This document shows, piece by piece, positions 1 through 10,074 of a stretch of 64,000 bases of DNA; within the stretch, counting starts at the first letter, position 1; the number at the start of each line of letters is the position of its first letter. The notes below the pieces were generated by a model, which did no database searches, was not told where the DNA came from, and worked only from the letters and a program-made list of their open reading frames with translations. The translations under genes and the position numbers were made by a program. The DNA comes from Betaproteobacteria bacterium (GTDB taxonomy: Bacteria; Pseudomonadota; Gammaproteobacteria; Burkholderiales; Casimicrobiaceae). The DNA lies in contig READ01000026.1 of NCBI GenBank assembly GCA_004293675.1, positions 1-64,000 on the forward strand, given 5' to 3'.

Positions 1-25
1 TGCGACCAGCGGGTCGCCGCTGCAT

Positions 26-67
26 CGAAAATGCTCGCCATAGCCCCGCTATGCCTCGCATTTGTCG
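26..67. repeat. Imperfect inverted repeat at window edge, possible insertion-sequence end
   Basis: The arms at 26-43 and 49-67 pair imperfectly around a short CCCCG loop. Read on the minus strand, the stretch 1-125 starts with GGAGACGCTGATTAAATC and runs into this palindrome, which resembles from memory the end of an IS5-like insertion sequence. No transposase reading frame is visible, because the window begins here. The mobile-element identity is a guess; the palindrome itself is visible. It could equally be a hairpin in the rpsQ-rplN spacer. Confidence 0.3.
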
Positions 68-125
68 ATTTCGCACTCGATCCCAATCCAAGGCGCGCTA
101 CTCGCGGGATTTAATCAGCGTCTCC

Positions 126-499
126 TTAAGCCCACCCATTTGGCCTAGACAACGCCTATGAGAAAATTCTAAATGACATTAGCATAATTTGAGCCTGTAG
201 CTCCAATTTGCGCCGCATCAGTTCAACGATTGCCATAAAGTTGGCGTCAGTTAGAGTCCGTATTCGAGATCAAATCAGCCATTGCAGTTGACGCGCCACT
301 TTGTTGGTGACATAATCGAGGGCTCGCTGAATCCATTTAGAAGTTGTCTGGCCAACCAAAACGGTTAGCGGTTCAAAACTGAATGAATTCATAAGAGCGG
401 GAACACAAAAGCGCCTAAACAGAGTTCGCTCTCGACGGGCCCCAAGACTACTCGGAACCTCCTTGAATTGGGTTCTGAGAAAAGTTGGAGATTTTCAAT
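126..499 (+). other. Gene-free stretch upstream of rplN
   Basis: About 370 bases without a supportable reading frame. In most Proteobacteria rpsQ (S17) ends a short distance before rplN; no S17 C-terminus can be read in the first 499 bases. The stretch ends with GGAG a few bases before the rplN ATG. It may hold the promoter for the spc operon, but no convincing -35/-10 pair was found. Confidence 0.4.
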
Positions 500-868
500 A
501 TGATTCAAATGCAGTCGATGCTCGACGTCGCTGATAACACTGGCGCTCGTCGCGTTATGTGTTTCAAGGTGTTGGGCGGATCGAAGCGTCGCTATGCAAG
601 CATTGGCGACGTCATCAAGGTGAGCATCAAAGATGCTCAGCCACGTGGCCGTGTCAAAAAAGGCGAGATTTACAACGCCGTTGTCGTGCGTACCGCCAAA
701 GGTATTCGCCGCAGCGATGGTTCGCTCATCAAGTTTGACAACAACGCCGTGGTCATCCTCAACGCAAAGCTCGAGCCGATTGGCACCCGCATCTTTGGAC
801 CCGTCACGCGTGAATTGCGTAACGAAAAGTTCATGAAGATCGTGTCGCTGGCCCCTGAAGTGCTCTAA
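500..868 (+). CDS. rplN: 50S ribosomal protein L14
   Basis: L14 is a universal large-subunit protein that binds 23S rRNA and contributes to the bridge with 16S rRNA. The 122-residue product opens [18 protein letters not shown], the canonical L14 N-terminus, and ends near the family's usual length. A TTG start 15 bases upstream is in frame, but it would add five residues not seen in the family, so the ATG at 500 is chosen. First gene of the spc-type operon in this window; rplX follows after 27 bases. Confidence 0.97.
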   Translation: MIQMQSMLDVADNTGARRVMCFKVLGGSKRRYASIGDVIKVSIKDAQPRGRVKKGEIYNAVVVRTAKGIRRSDGSLIKFDNNAVVILNAKLEPIGTRIFGPVTRELRNEKFMKIVSLAPEVL

Positions 869-895
869 GCCCAGGCCAGGAAAAAGGACGAAATC

Positions 896-1201
896 ATGCA
901 AAAAATTCGCAAAGGTGACACTGTCATCGTCACCACGGGTCGCGACGCTGGTAAGCGTGGCGAAGTGCTCTCAGTACTCGAGGGAAAACTCGTGGTCGGT
1001 GGCATTAACCAAGTCAAGCGTAACGTCAAGCCCAACCCGATGAAAAATGAAGCCGGCGGCATTGTCACCAAAGAGGCAGCAATCTCGGCGGCAAACGTTG
1101 CAATCTATAACAGCAGCACGCAAAAAGCCGACAAGGTTGCCATCAAGGCAGTCGACGGCCGCCAAACGCGCGTGTTCAAATCAACCGGCAAGCCGGTTTA
1201 A
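896..1201 (+). CDS. rplX: 50S ribosomal protein L24
   Basis: L24 is one of the two assembly-initiator proteins of the large subunit, binding the 5' domain of 23S rRNA. The 101-residue product has the N-terminal KOW motif ([19 protein letters not shown], about residues 6-24) and the [14 protein letters not shown] segment typical of bacterial L24. Preceded by an AGGA-type ribosome site and followed after 17 bases by rplE, as expected in the spc operon. Confidence 0.97.
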   Translation: MQKIRKGDTVIVTTGRDAGKRGEVLSVLEGKLVVGGINQVKRNVKPNPMKNEAGGIVTKEAAISAANVAIYNSSTQKADKVAIKAVDGRQTRVFKSTGKPV

Positions 1202-1218
1202 GGCAAGGGGAGACGACT

Positions 1219-1761
1219 ATGGCTCGCTTGCAAGAGCAATACCGCAAAGAAATCGTGCCCGCACTGTTTAAGCAGTTCGGCTACACGTCGGTGATGGAAG
1301 TGCCTCGTTTGACCAAGATTGTGGTCAACATGGGTGTGGGTGAAGCAGTGGGTGACAAGAAGATTCTTGAGCACGCTACGAAAGACTTGACCGCCATCGT
1401 TGGGCAAAAGCCTGTGATCACCAAGGCCAAGAAAGCTATCGCGAACTACAAGATTCGCGAAGGCTATCCAGTGGGCACCATGGTGACACTGCGCAACAAA
1501 CAGATGTACGAGTTCCTCGATCGCTTTGTAAACGTTGCGCTACCCCGCGTTCGTGACTTCCGTGGCATTTCGCCGCGTGGTTTCGACGGTCGTGGCAACT
1601 TTAACCTCGGCGTTAAAGAGCAGATCATTTTCCCTGAGATCGAGTACGACAAGGTCGACAAGATCCGCGGTATGAACGTTACCTTCACCACCACGGCTAA
1701 GAATGACGACGAGGCGCGCGCGCTTCTCGCAGCATTCCGTTTCCCGTTCCGTGAGAAATAG
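1219..1761 (+). CDS. rplE: 50S ribosomal protein L5
   Basis: L5 binds 5S rRNA and helps form the central protuberance, contacting S13 across the subunit interface. The 180-residue product shows the family signatures [16 protein letters not shown] near residue 30 and [16 protein letters not shown] near residue 125, and the usual FPFR end. A GGGGAG site lies 8 bases before the ATG. Length and context are ordinary. Confidence 0.97.
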   Translation: MARLQEQYRKEIVPALFKQFGYTSVMEVPRLTKIVVNMGVGEAVGDKKILEHATKDLTAIVGQKPVITKAKKAIANYKIREGYPVGTMVTLRNKQMYEFLDRFVNVALPRVRDFRGISPRGFDGRGNFNLGVKEQIIFPEIEYDKVDKIRGMNVTFTTTAKNDDEARALLAAFRFPFREK

Positions 1762-1775
1762 GCAAGGATAAGAAA

Positions 1776-2081
1776 ATGGCAAAACTTGCAACTATCAACC
1801 GCGAAAAGAAACGCGAAGCGCTCGTGGCGAAATACGCCAAGAAGCGTGCCGCGCTCGAAGCGATCATTGCTGACAGCAAAGCCGGAGAAGAGGCCCACGC
1901 CGACGCTCGCGCCAAGCTTCAAGCGATGCCGCGCAACGCTAACCCAACCCGTCTGCGCAACCGTTGCGCATTGACCGGGCGCCCACGTGGCGTGTTTAGC
2001 AAATTTGGACTCGCCCGCCACAAGGTGCGCGAGCTTGCATTCCGCGGTGAGATCCCTGGTCTCACCAAAGCCAGCTGGTAA
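1776..2081 (+). CDS. rpsN: 30S ribosomal protein S14
   Basis: S14 sits in the head of the small subunit next to S3 and S10. The 101-residue product is the long, zinc-free form: it lacks the CxxC pairs of short S14 and keeps [20 protein letters not shown] in its C-terminal half. Start ATG follows an AAGGA-like site. The gap to rpsH is 12 bases. Confidence 0.96.
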   Translation: MAKLATINREKKREALVAKYAKKRAALEAIIADSKAGEEAHADARAKLQAMPRNANPTRLRNRCALTGRPRGVFSKFGLARHKVRELAFRGEIPGLTKASW

Positions 2082-2093
2082 GGAGATTCGACA

Positions 2094-2489
2094 ATGAGTA
2101 TGTCCGATCCCATCGCAGATATGTTGACCCGCATTCGCAATGCACAAGCTATGGAGCACGTGTCTGTAAAGATGCCCGCCTCCAAAGTGAAATCCGCCAT
2201 TGCGAAGGTTCTTAAAGACGAAGGCTACATCGAAGACTTCAAGACAGTTGGCGACGCCAAACTGCCTGAGCTCGAGATTGGCTTGAAATATTACGCTGGA
2301 CGTCCAGTGATCGAAACGATGAAGCGCATTAGCCGTCCTGGCCTGCGTGTGTATCGTGGTCGCGACGCCCTGCCAAACGTGATGAACGGCCTTGGTGTCG
2401 CCATCGTTTCAACACCTAAGGGTGTGATGACTGACCGCAAAGCACGCAGCCTGGGTATGGGCGGCGAAGTGCTCTGCACGGTCGCTTAA
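2094..2489 (+). CDS. rpsH: 30S ribosomal protein S8
   Basis: S8 binds the central domain of 16S rRNA and, in E. coli, is the translational repressor of the spc operon by binding the rplE region of the mRNA. The 131-residue product begins [18 protein letters not shown] and ends with the conserved GGEVLCTVA. An AAGGAG site precedes the ATG. Whether autoregulation operates here cannot be judged from the sequence. Confidence 0.97.
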   Translation: MSMSDPIADMLTRIRNAQAMEHVSVKMPASKVKSAIAKVLKDEGYIEDFKTVGDAKLPELEIGLKYYAGRPVIETMKRISRPGLRVYRGRDALPNVMNGLGVAIVSTPKGVMTDRKARSLGMGGEVLCTVA

Positions 2490-2503
2490 AGGGAGCGCAA
2501 ACG

Positions 2504-3037
2504 ATGTCACGTATTGCTAAATATCCCGTCATCATCCCAGCGAAAGTTGAGATCACGCTTGCTGGTAGCAAGGTTGACGTTAAGGGCCCGCTTGGAACGC
2601 TTTCGCGCGATTTCGGCAGCTCGGTAAAGATCGAAAAGAAAGACAACCAAATTCTGTGCTCGGCCGCCAATGGCGATCAGTTCAGCAGGGCGATGTCTGG
2701 AACCACCCGCGCCATTGTGAACAACATGGTCAAGGGCGTCTCCGAGGGCTTCTCGAAGAAGCTCACGCTCGTAGGCGTGGGTTATCGTGCAGCCGCCGCC
2801 GGCGACGTTTTGAATCTTTCGCTCGGTTTCTCGCACCCGGTCACGCACACGATGCCTGCTGGCGTCAAAGTGGCAACACCGACACAAACCGAAATCATTA
2901 TTTCCGGTTCGGATCGACAGCAGGTCGGTCAAGTAGCGGCTGAAGTTCGCGCCTATCGTCCGCCAGAGCCTTATAAGGGCAAGGGTGTTCGCTACGCTGA
3001 CGAGAAGATCACGCTCAAAGAAACCAAGAAGAAGTAA
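2504..3037 (+). CDS. rplF: 50S ribosomal protein L6
   Basis: L6 lies near the sarcin-ricin loop and factor-binding site. The 177-residue product has two tandem similar alpha/beta domains, with the C-terminal signature [16 protein letters not shown] around residues 151-166. Opens [23 protein letters not shown] ribosome site; 14 bases to rplR. Confidence 0.97.
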   Translation: MSRIAKYPVIIPAKVEITLAGSKVDVKGPLGTLSRDFGSSVKIEKKDNQILCSAANGDQFSRAMSGTTRAIVNNMVKGVSEGFSKKLTLVGVGYRAAAAGDVLNLSLGFSHPVTHTMPAGVKVATPTQTEIIISGSDRQQVGQVAAEVRAYRPPEPYKGKGVRYADEKITLKETKKK

Positions 3038-3051
3038 GGCAGGCTAAGCAT

Positions 3052-3411
3052 ATGACAATTGATAAAGCAGCTGCCCGCGTTCGTCGCGCACGTCAAACGC
3101 GTTTGCGTTTGACCTCGCTCGGTGCCACGCGCTTGGCCGTGTTCCGCACTAACTCTCATATCTACGCTCAAGTCATCTCGGGTGACGGCAGCAAGATCCT
3201 CGCAGCAGCATCAACTGCCGAAGCCGATGTTCGCGCAAAAGTCAAAACCGGTGGCAACAAAGCCGCCGCCGAGGCTGTTGGCACGCGTATCGCTGAAAAG
3301 GCGAAGGCTGCGGGCATTGAAGTGGTCGCCTTTGACCGTTCCGGTTACCAGTATCACGGTCGCGTGAAAGCCCTCGCAGAGGCTGCACGCGCCGGTGGTC
3401 TTAAGTTTTAA
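3052..3411 (+). CDS. rplR: 50S ribosomal protein L18
   Basis: L18 binds 5S rRNA together with L5. The 119-residue product has the basic N-terminal tail ([12 protein letters not shown]) and the C-terminal [24 protein letters not shown] core that defines the family. Eleven bases separate it from rpsE, with an AAGGAG site in between. Confidence 0.97.
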   Translation: MTIDKAAARVRRARQTRLRLTSLGATRLAVFRTNSHIYAQVISGDGSKILAAASTAEADVRAKVKTGGNKAAAEAVGTRIAEKAKAAGIEVVAFDRSGYQYHGRVKALAEAARAGGLKF

Positions 3412-3422
3412 GGAGTACTTAG

Positions 3423-3944
3423 ATGGCACGTCCGCAAGTACAACAAAGAGAAGAGCAAGGCGACGGTCTTCGCGAGAAGATGATCAGCGTCAATCGCGTC
3501 ACCAAAGTCGTGAAAGGCGGACGCATCATGGCGTTCGCAGCTCTGACGGTAGTGGGCGACGGCGATGGCCGCGTTGGCATGGGCAAGGGCAAATCGAAAG
3601 AGGTGCCAGTCGGTGTTCAAAAAGCGATGGAACAAGCTCGCCGTCAGATGATCAAGGTTTCGCTCAAGAGCGGCACCGTGTATCACGCAGTCACTGGCAA
3701 GCACGGTGCAACCACCGTGTTGATCCAGCCCGCATCTGAAGGTACCGGCGTGATCGCTGGTGGCGCCATGCGCGCGGTGTTTGATGTGGTCGGCGTGACC
3801 AACGTGTTGGCAAAGTGCTTCGGCCCAACCAACCCGTACAACGTCGTTCGCGCAACTCTGAATGCCCTCGAAAAAGTTTCCACTCCTGGCGAAATCGCTG
3901 CAAAGCGCGGTTTGTCGGTTGAGCAATTGACGGAGGCGATGTAA
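3423..3944 (+). CDS. rpsE: 30S ribosomal protein S5
   Basis: S5 is required for decoding accuracy and mRNA entry-channel function. The 173-residue product carries the double-stranded-RNA-binding-like N-terminal domain with [20 protein letters not shown] and the C-terminal domain with [20 protein letters not shown]. The stop is two bases from the rpmD start, so the two are probably translationally coupled. Confidence 0.97.
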   Translation: MARPQVQQREEQGDGLREKMISVNRVTKVVKGGRIMAFAALTVVGDGDGRVGMGKGKSKEVPVGVQKAMEQARRQMIKVSLKSGTVYHAVTGKHGATTVLIQPASEGTGVIAGGAMRAVFDVVGVTNVLAKCFGPTNPYNVVRATLNALEKVSTPGEIAAKRGLSVEQLTEAM

Positions 3945-3946
3945 TC

Positions 3947-4132
3947 ATGGCTGCTCCGAAGATGTTCAAAGTGAAACTGATTAAGTCGCCGATCGGTGCC
4001 AAAGAAAATCACGTTGCTACGGTAATGGGTTTGGGTTTGAAGCGCATGGGTCAGGTTCGTGAAATTATTGATACGCCCTCGACGCGCGGCATGGTGAACA
4101 CGGTTCGTCATCTCGTCGTTGCAGTCGCGTAG
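3947..4132 (+). CDS. rpmD: 50S ribosomal protein L30
   Basis: Small large-subunit protein of 61 residues. It has the L30 core [19 protein letters not shown] and the [21 protein letters not shown] turn region. The start lies two bases after the rpsE stop. Some bacterial lineages lack rpmD; its presence between rpsE and rplO is the standard proteobacterial arrangement. Confidence 0.96.
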   Translation: MAAPKMFKVKLIKSPIGAKENHVATVMGLGLKRMGQVREIIDTPSTRGMVNTVRHLVVAVA

Positions 4133-4155
4133 TCCTGATAACGAGAAAGTTCGTC

Positions 4156-4587
4156 ATGGAATTGAACACAATTAAACCTGCCGAAGGTTCGAAGAAAAAC
4201 CGTCGTCGCGTTGCACGCGGCATGGGTTCCGGACTTGGCAAAACAGCCGGTCGCGGTCACAACGGCCAAAAGTCTCGCTCGGGTGGTTTCCATAAGGTCG
4301 GTTTTGAGGGCGGTCAGATGCCGCTTCAACGTCGCCTTCCGAAGCGCGGATTCACGTCGTTGATGCGCGATTTCCGTGCTGAGATCACGGTGGGAACGCT
4401 CGCCAAACTTGGCGCGTCTGAAGTTGATCTGTTGTCATTGAAAACTGCAAAGTTGATCGCAAATGATGCCAAGATGGTCAAGCTCATCGGTGGCGGAGAG
4501 ATCAAAACTGCGGTAACGCTTCGTGGTGTGTCAGCGACTGCTGCCGCAAAGAAAGCCATCGAAGCTGCTGGCGGCAAGTTCGAATAA
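4156..4587 (+). CDS. rplO: 50S ribosomal protein L15
   Basis: L15 is a late-assembly large-subunit protein. The 143-residue product has the glycine/arginine-rich N-terminal tail ([20 protein letters not shown], residues 16-35) that threads into 23S rRNA, and ends with the conserved [14 protein letters not shown]. 39 bases separate it from secY. Confidence 0.97.
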   Translation: MELNTIKPAEGSKKNRRRVARGMGSGLGKTAGRGHNGQKSRSGGFHKVGFEGGQMPLQRRLPKRGFTSLMRDFRAEITVGTLAKLGASEVDLLSLKTAKLIANDAKMVKLIGGGEIKTAVTLRGVSATAAAKKAIEAAGGKFE

Positions 4588-4626
4588 AGCGCCGTAACGC
4601 AATAAGCAATAGGTTAGGAACAACGC

Positions 4627-5943
4627 GTGGCGTTAAATCCAGCAGCAAAATCCGGCGACAAATATGGCGACCTTAAACGTCGCCTTTTGTTCTTGTTGGG
4701 CGCACTGATTGTTTACCGTATTGGCACCCACGTGCCGGTGCCCGGTATCAACTCGGCGGTGCTTGAAGAACTGTTTAAGTCGCAACAGGGCGGAATCCTT
4801 GGTATGTTTAACGTCTTCTCGGGCGGCGCGCTCTCGCGCTTCTCGATTTTGGCGTTGGGAATCATGCCCTACATTTCGGCTTCGATCATCATGCAGCTAG
4901 CTTCGGTTGTTGTGCCGTCGCTGGAGGCGCTGAAGAAAGAAGGCGAAGCGGGTCGTCGAAAAATTACGCAGTACACGCGATACGGCACACTGGTACTCGC
5001 GACGGTTCAAGCGACAGGCATCTCTATCGCGCTTGAGAGTCAACAAGGACTAGTTCTTGAGCCTGGCATGGCGTTTCGCCTCATAACAATCATCACGCTA
5101 GTTAGCGGTACGATGTTTCTAATGTGGCTTGGAGAGCAGATTACTGAGCGCGGTCTGGGTAACGGTATTTCGATCCTGATTTTCGCCGGCATTGCGGCGG
5201 GTCTGCCGTCTGCGATTAAGAACACGTTAGAGTTGCAGTCGTCAGGTAATCTGAGCATCCTCAAGCTGTTGTTTTTGATCGCTTTGGTGGTCGTCGTGAC
5301 CGCGGCGGTTGTGTTTTTCGAGCGCGCGCTTCGCAAGGTTTTGGTGAACTACGCCAAGCGCCAAGTGGGCAACAAAGTCTACGGTGGACAAACGTCGCAC
5401 CTGCCTTTGAAGCTCAACATGGCTGGCGTGATTCCACCAATCTTTGCATCCAGCTTGATTCTGTTCATTCCTACGATTCTTGGATTCATGGGTCCCGCGA
5501 CGGGGCCTCAGTGGCTTCGTGATTTAGCGGCAATCCTCAGCCCAGGACAGCCGATCTACATGATGGTTTACGCGGCGCTGATCGTGTTCTTCTGTTTCTT
5601 CTACACGGCGATTCAGTACAACCCGAAAGAAACCGCTGAGAACCTTAAAAAGGGCGGCGCATTCATTCCTGGATATCGTCCAGGCGATCAAACCGCAAAG
5701 TACATCGAAAAAATTACGACTCGGTTGACGTTGATTGGTGCGATCTACATCACGATTGTGTGTTTGATCCCCGAGGTGCTAATCAGCGCCTGGAACGTTC
5801 AGTTTTACTTCGGCGGCACATCGCTGCTGATCGTGGTGGTCGTTGCTATGGACTTCATGACGCAGGTGCAGGCCTACATGATGTCGCAGCAATACGATTC
5901 GCTGCTCAAGAAAGCCAATTTGAAGGGTGGACTCAAAGTCTAG
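4627..5943 (+). CDS. secY: Preprotein translocase subunit SecY
   Basis: Central channel subunit of the Sec translocon in the inner membrane, acting with SecE, SecG and SecA. The 438-residue product has ten hydrophobic segments. The plug/TM2 region reads [13 protein letters not shown], and the cytoplasmic loop between TM8 and TM9 has [14 protein letters not shown]. Translation appears to start at GTG 4627, which gives the usual N-terminus ([21 protein letters not shown]). The stop TAG is one base away from the infA ATG. Confidence 0.97.
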   Translation: MALNPAAKSGDKYGDLKRRLLFLLGALIVYRIGTHVPVPGINSAVLEELFKSQQGGILGMFNVFSGGALSRFSILALGIMPYISASIIMQLASVVVPSLEALKKEGEAGRRKITQYTRYGTLVLATVQATGISIALESQQGLVLEPGMAFRLITIITLVSGTMFLMWLGEQITERGLGNGISILIFAGIAAGLPSAIKNTLELQSSGNLSILKLLFLIALVVVVTAAVVFFERALRKVLVNYAKRQVGNKVYGGQTSHLPLKLNMAGVIPPIFASSLILFIPTILGFMGPATGPQWLRDLAAILSPGQPIYMMVYAALIVFFCFFYTAIQYNPKETAENLKKGGAFIPGYRPGDQTAKYIEKITTRLTLIGAIYITIVCLIPEVLISAWNVQFYFGGTSLLIVVVVAMDFMTQVQAYMMSQQYDSLLKKANLKGGLKV

Positions 5944-5944
5944 T

Positions 5945-6163
5945 ATGTCGAAAGAAGACACCATTCAGATGCAGGGTGAGATCCTTGAAATGTTGCCTAA
6001 CGCAACCTTTCGGGTCAAGTTAGAAAACGGACACGTCGTCCTAGGGCACATCTCCGGCAAGATGCGCATGAATTACATAAAAATTTTGCCGGGTGACAAG
6101 GTAACGGTTGATATGACGCCGTATGACTTGACACGGGCACGGATTACATTCCGCGCCAAATAA
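5945..6163 (+). CDS. infA: Translation initiation factor IF-1
   Basis: IF-1 is a small OB-fold protein that blocks the ribosomal A site during initiation. The 72-residue product reads [19 protein letters not shown] and ends ARITFRAK, matching the family over its whole length. An upstream in-frame ATG at 5927 is rejected because it lies inside secY and would add six non-family residues. Burkholderiales often carry a second infA elsewhere; this is the copy sited between secY and rpmJ. Confidence 0.96.
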   Translation: MSKEDTIQMQGEILEMLPNATFRVKLENGHVVLGHISGKMRMNYIKILPGDKVTVDMTPYDLTRARITFRAK

Positions 6164-6184
6164 CAAACTAACAGGAATCGACTC

Positions 6185-6298
6185 ATGAAAGTCAACGCAT
6201 CGGTGAAGAAAATTTGCCGCAATTGCAAAATCATCCGCCGCAAGCGCGTGGTTCGTGTCATTTGCACGGACCCACGTCACAAGCAGCGCCAAGGCTAA
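6185..6298 (+). CDS. rpmJ: 50S ribosomal protein L36
   Basis: A 37-residue protein, opening [20 protein letters not shown] and ending DPRHKQRQG. It keeps the zinc-binding set Cys11, Cys14, Cys27 and His32, so it is the zinc-ribbon (C+) form rather than a zinc-independent paralogue. It is preceded by AGGA, 22 bases after infA and 15 bases before rpsM. Confidence 0.96.
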   Translation: MKVNASVKKICRNCKIIRRKRVVRVICTDPRHKQRQG

Positions 6299-6313
6299 GG
6301 AAGGAGACCAACT

Positions 6314-6679
6314 ATGGCACGTATCGCCGGGGTCAACATCCCCAACCAAAAGCATGCATGGATCGCAATGACCGCGATTTTCGGCATTGGACACACACGC
6401 GCTCGCATGGTTTGCGACAAAGCGGGTGTTCCCCAAGACAAAAAAGTCAAAGACTTGACAGACGCTGAGCTTGACAAGTTGCGCGAGCAAATTGGTCAGT
6501 TCTCCGTTGAAGGCGACCTGCGTCGTGAAGTCACGATGAGCATCAAGCGTTTGATTGATCTGGGCTGCTACCGCGGCACACGTCACCGCAAGGGCCTGCC
6601 CGCTCGCGGCCAGCGCACTCGCACCAACGCTCGCACCCGCAAAGGCCCACGTAAGGCCATCGCTGGTAAGAAAGGCTAA
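6314..6679 (+). CDS. rpsM: 30S ribosomal protein S13
   Basis: S13 is in the small-subunit head and contacts L5 and tRNA through its basic C-terminal tail. The 121-residue product begins [19 protein letters not shown], has the helix-two-turns-helix region [17 protein letters not shown], and ends in the basic [20 protein letters not shown] tail. AAGGAGA precedes the ATG. First gene of the alpha-type operon. Confidence 0.97.
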   Translation: MARIAGVNIPNQKHAWIAMTAIFGIGHTRARMVCDKAGVPQDKKVKDLTDAELDKLREQIGQFSVEGDLRREVTMSIKRLIDLGCYRGTRHRKGLPARGQRTRTNARTRKGPRKAIAGKKG

Positions 6680-6688
6680 AGAGACATC

Positions 6689-7096
6689 ATGGCTCAAGCA
6701 TCCGCAAAGAACGCGTCAGCAGCACGCGCTCGCAAGAAAGTCAAAAAGAACGTTTCCGAGGCTATTTGCCACGTTCACGCTTCTTTCAATAACACGATCA
6801 TCACGATTACCGATCGCCAAGGTAACGCTCTGTCATGGGCAACCTCGGGTGGTGCAGGTTTCAAAGGCTCCCGCAAGTCGACTCCGTTCGCTGCTCAGGT
6901 CGCCGCCGAAGCCGCTGGTAAGGTCGCAGTTGAGTGTGGTGTGAAAAACATTGAAGTGCAAATCAAGGGACCCGGTCCTGGTCGTGAAAGCGCCGTTCGC
7001 GCATTGAACGCCCTTGGCATTAAAGTCACCAGCATTTCCGACGTTACGCCGGTGCCACACAATGGCTGCCGTCCGTCCAAACGTCGTCGCATGTAA
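6689..7096 (+). CDS. rpsK: 30S ribosomal protein S11
   Basis: S11 lines the mRNA exit channel on the small-subunit platform. The 135-residue product has [20 protein letters not shown] near residue 28, and the signature [17 protein letters not shown] at the C-terminus. It lies nine bases after rpsM, consistent with coupling. Confidence 0.97.
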   Translation: MAQASAKNASAARARKKVKKNVSEAICHVHASFNNTIITITDRQGNALSWATSGGAGFKGSRKSTPFAAQVAAEAAGKVAVECGVKNIEVQIKGPGPGRESAVRALNALGIKVTSISDVTPVPHNGCRPSKRRRM

Positions 7097-7114
7097 TCAC
7101 ACAGGAGAATACTC

Positions 7115-7738
7115 ATGGCTCGCTATACCGGCCCCAAGTGCAAGCTCTCCCGTCGTGAGGGCACCGATCTATTTTTAAAGAGCGCACGTCGCTCGCTCGA
7201 CAGCAAGTGCAAACTTGCTGCTGCGCCCGGACAACACGGCGCAAAGAGCGGACAACGCACGTCAGACTACGGTCTGCAATTGCGCGAAAAGCAAAAGCTG
7301 CGTCGTATCTACGGCGTGCTCGAGCGTCAGTTCCGTCGTACGTTCTTCGAAGCGTCGCAGCGTAAAGGTTCAACGGGTGAAAACCTCTTGAAACTGCTCG
7401 AATCGCGTCTCGATAACGTCGTCTACCGGATGGGCTTTGGCTCAACCCGCGCAGAGGCTCGCCAATTGGTTAGCCACAAGGCAATTCTCGTTAACGGCAA
7501 GATGTGCAACATCCCATCGGCGATCGTGGCATCAAACGCCATTATCAGCGTTGTGGACAAGTCAAAGGCGCAAGCCCGCATCGTTGAAGCGCTGGCCTTG
7601 GCCGAGCGCATCGGCTTCCCAGGTTGGGTTGACGTCAATGCTAAAGAGATGAAAGGCACGTTTAAGCACGCGCCCGACCGTACAGAGTTCGCGTCTGACA
7701 TCAACGAGAGCTTAGTCGTCGAGTTGTACTCGAAGTAA
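7115..7738 (+). CDS. rpsD: 30S ribosomal protein S4
   Basis: S4 is a primary 16S rRNA-binding assembly protein and, in E. coli, the translational repressor of the alpha operon. The 207-residue product has the N-terminal Cys-containing segment (KCKLSRREG), the S4 RNA-binding domain with [20 protein letters not shown] near residue 92, and ends VVELYSK. An AGGAGA site precedes the ATG. Confidence 0.97.
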   Translation: MARYTGPKCKLSRREGTDLFLKSARRSLDSKCKLAAAPGQHGAKSGQRTSDYGLQLREKQKLRRIYGVLERQFRRTFFEASQRKGSTGENLLKLLESRLDNVVYRMGFGSTRAEARQLVSHKAILVNGKMCNIPSAIVASNAIISVVDKSKAQARIVEALALAERIGFPGWVDVNAKEMKGTFKHAPDRTEFASDINESLVVELYSK

Positions 7739-7764
7739 TTTGGACCTCACAATAAAGGAAATGT

Positions 7765-8754
7765 ATGCAGAGTAACGCTTTTTTGAAGCCCCGCAACATT
7801 GAGGTTCAAGCTACCAGCCCATCGTCGGCTCGCGTCGTGATGGAGCCGTTCGAGCGTGGCTACGGCCACACGCTTGGCAACGCGCTTCGTCGCGTGTTGC
7901 TGTCGTCAATGCCCGGATACGCGCCGACAGAGGTTTCGATCTCTGGCGTCGTGCATGAATACTCAGCGCTCGAAGGCGTGCAAGAGGACGTAGTCGACCT
8001 GCTTTTGAACCTCAAAGGCGTGGTCATCAAGTTGCACAATCGCGATAACGCTGTGCTGACGCTGAAGAAAGAAGGCGCCGGTCCCGTGACTGCCGCTGAC
8101 ATCGAATCGTCACACGAAGTCGAGATCATTAATCCTGAGCACATCATTGCGAATTTGACAGCGGGCGGTAAGCTCGATCTCGAAATCAAAGTGGAGCGTG
8201 GCCGTGGTTATGTTCCCGCAACGGTTCGTACCGCTGCAGGTCAAACCGGCAATCGCAAAGTGGGCTCGATCCTGCTCGACGCGTCGTTCAGCCCCGTCAA
8301 GCGCGTGAGCTACTTGGTGGAATCGGCTCGCGTTGAACAACGTACCGACCTCGACAAGCTCGTACTCGATATTGAAACTAACGGCGCCATTGAGCCCGAA
8401 GGCGCTGTTCGCTATGCGGCCAGCATCCTCGTGGACCAACTCTCGGCATTCGCTGATCTCAAGGGCACTGACATGCCGGCTCTCGAGCGCGCTTCCGCGT
8501 CGTTCGATCCAGTCTTGTTGAAACCGGTTGATGATCTCGAACTCACCGTTCGTTCGGCTAACTGCTTGAAGGCAGAAAACATTCACTACATCGGCGATTT
8601 GATTCAACGCAGCGAAACGGAGCTTCTTAAGACTCCCAATCTCGGCCGCAAATCGCTCAACGAAATCAAAGAAGTGCTCTCGCAACGCGGTCTCGCGTTG
8701 GGTACCAAGATCGACAACTGGCCTCCGGCTGGTCTTGATCGCGGCGGCAACTAG
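7765..8754 (+). CDS. rpoA: DNA-directed RNA polymerase subunit alpha
   Basis: The alpha subunit dimerises to nucleate RNA polymerase and contacts upstream promoter DNA and activators through its C-terminal domain. In the 329-residue product, the N-terminal domain (about 1-230) contains [20 protein letters not shown]. The C-terminal domain (about 250-320) contains the helix-hairpin-helix region [19 protein letters not shown]. Length is standard. It lies between rpsD and rplQ, as in other Proteobacteria. Confidence 0.98.
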   Translation: MQSNAFLKPRNIEVQATSPSSARVVMEPFERGYGHTLGNALRRVLLSSMPGYAPTEVSISGVVHEYSALEGVQEDVVDLLLNLKGVVIKLHNRDNAVLTLKKEGAGPVTAADIESSHEVEIINPEHIIANLTAGGKLDLEIKVERGRGYVPATVRTAAGQTGNRKVGSILLDASFSPVKRVSYLVESARVEQRTDLDKLVLDIETNGAIEPEGAVRYAASILVDQLSAFADLKGTDMPALERASASFDPVLLKPVDDLELTVRSANCLKAENIHYIGDLIQRSETELLKTPNLGRKSLNEIKEVLSQRGLALGTKIDNWPPAGLDRGGN

Positions 8755-8774
8755 AAAGGGAGCAGGAGAAAACT

Positions 8775-9179
8775 ATGCGTCACGGAAACGGACTTCGCAA
8801 ACTCAACCGGACCAGCGCTCATCGTCAAGCGTTGCTTCGAAACCTCTCAGTCGCATTGCTGCGCTATGAAGTGATCAAAACCACGCTGCCGAAGGCTAAA
8901 GAGCTTCGCCGCGTTGTTGAGCCGCTCATCACGCTTGGCAAAAAGCCATCGCTCGCTAACCGTCGTCTGGCATTTGATCGCACCCGCGATCGTGACATCG
9001 TCGGTAAAGTGTTCAATGAGCTGGGCCCACGTTACGCTAACCGCAACGGCGGTTACGTACAAATCCTCAAATTCGGCTTCCGTCAGGGCGATAACGCGCC
9101 GATGGCACTCGTCTCCTTGATGGATCGTCCTGTTGCTGACACCGCTGCAGCCGACGCTGCTGCGCCAGCCGCAGAATAG
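8775..9179 (+). CDS. rplQ: 50S ribosomal protein L17
   Basis: L17 lies near the exit-tunnel rim. The 134-residue product begins [20 protein letters not shown] and has [20 protein letters not shown]. The last 15 residues are an Ala/Asp-rich tail, common in betaproteobacterial L17. Last gene of the operon; an intrinsic terminator follows 66 bases later. Confidence 0.97.
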   Translation: MRHGNGLRKLNRTSAHRQALLRNLSVALLRYEVIKTTLPKAKELRRVVEPLITLGKKPSLANRRLAFDRTRDRDIVGKVFNELGPRYANRNGGYVQILKFGFRQGDNAPMALVSLMDRPVADTAAADAAAPAAE

Positions 9180-9245
9180 AGCTGCTGGGGGCCGCTTCGT
9201 GCTGGCCTTGGGGAGCTTTCGCTGAGATCAAATCTCAGTGAAATG

Positions 9246-9272
9246 AAAAAGCCGACGTGAGTCGGCTTTTTT
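9246..9272 (+). terminator. Intrinsic terminator after rplQ
   Basis: A perfect stem (GCCGAC / GTCGGC) with a GTGA loop, preceded by five A and followed by six T. The A and T tracts extend the stem and make it potentially bidirectional. It ends the spc-alpha ribosomal transcript. Confidence 0.9.
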
Positions 9273-9302
9273 GTATCTACTGATCAACAGCTTTTCTCTT
9301 CG

Positions 9303-9390
9303 ACGCCTCAAAAAATAGGGGCTTCATGAATTTTTAACATCTTATTGAAAACCGATAAAAATTCTATGTAATCCAATTTTCGTAGGGCAT
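9303..9390. repeat. 88-bp paired-arm intergenic element, copy 1
   Basis: Left arm 9303-9321 (ACGCCTCAAAAAATAGGGG), 50-bp core 9322-9371, right arm 9372-9390 (reverse complement ATGCCCTACGAAAATTGGA). The arms match only 10 of 19 positions, so this is the most degenerate copy. Its geometry equals that of the other six copies, and the core keeps GATAAAAAT at the common position. It lies between convergent rplQ and the 9484-9744 gene. Confidence 0.65.
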
Positions 9391-9483
9391 TCCGTAGAAA
9401 TGCTGTTTTTGTCGTGAGGAATGTACGCGCCTTGGCGTCCGGAATCGCGAGCGAAGCGCTACTAAGCCAAGCTCGCGCTAACG

Positions 9484-9744
9484 CTATCCCGTCGAATCAG
9501 ATTTTTTCGTAAGCAAGCTGTAGATAAACACTACAACGACTGCGCCAACGATCGACGCGATCCAGTGAGTGCCCGCCTTTGCGGAAACGATGCCCAGCTG
9601 CTGTCCACCAATCGTTCCTAGCAACGAGCCCACGCAGCCAAGAATGGCCGTCATGATGATGCCGCCGCCTTGTTTACCCGGTACGAGAAACTTGGCAATG
9701 GCACCGACGACCAAGCCAACCAAAGCGAAAATGATGTATTCCAT
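9484..9744 (-). CDS. GlsB/YeaQ/YmgE-family small membrane protein
   Basis: An 86-residue, strongly hydrophobic, glycine-rich protein with about three membrane helices (IIFALVGLVVGAIAKFLV; GGIIMTAILGCVGSLLGTI; WIASIVGAVVVVFIYSLL). This pattern, and the GGGIIMTAILGCVGSLLG segment, fit the transglycosylase-associated/GlsB family, whose members are often stress-induced and of unclear function. ATG at 9744 is chosen because a good AGGAGG site precedes it; an in-frame start 36 bases upstream would add a hydrophilic leader. Confidence 0.85.
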   Translation of the reverse strand: MEYIIFALVGLVVGAIAKFLVPGKQGGGIIMTAILGCVGSLLGTIGGQQLGIVSAKAGTHWIASIVGAVVVVFIYSLLTKKSDSTG

Positions 9745-9780
9745 GTGTCCTCCTGTATTGTTTGAAACGTAACCCAACAA

Positions 9781-10074
9781 CTGTACACCATTGCGGGTAT
9801 TCCCGCGTTAATCATTGCATCAATATCAGACGACTCAGCGTCGTCGACATCGCGCAAGCTGCGTTGTATGAACGTCACGAGAGGGTCGATTAAACTGACG
9901 TAAGTGGCGGCGGTGGGCAACCTTAGGTGACGACCCTTCTCTGTCGCTCGTGAGTGGGGCGGAGTATTTGTTGTTGCTCGCAAAGACCAGCACCGCAAAG
10001 TTTCAACACTTCACGGCGGCGCTAGCAACTCACTGACGATCCGCGTGTCCCTGGCATAAAGAGGCAACAAAGCA
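9781..10074. other. Divergent intergenic region, nothing recognised
   Basis: About 290 bases between the small membrane protein gene (minus) and the DUF4126 gene (plus). It must contain the promoters for both. No clear promoter, hairpin or repeat was found. Confidence 0.4.
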
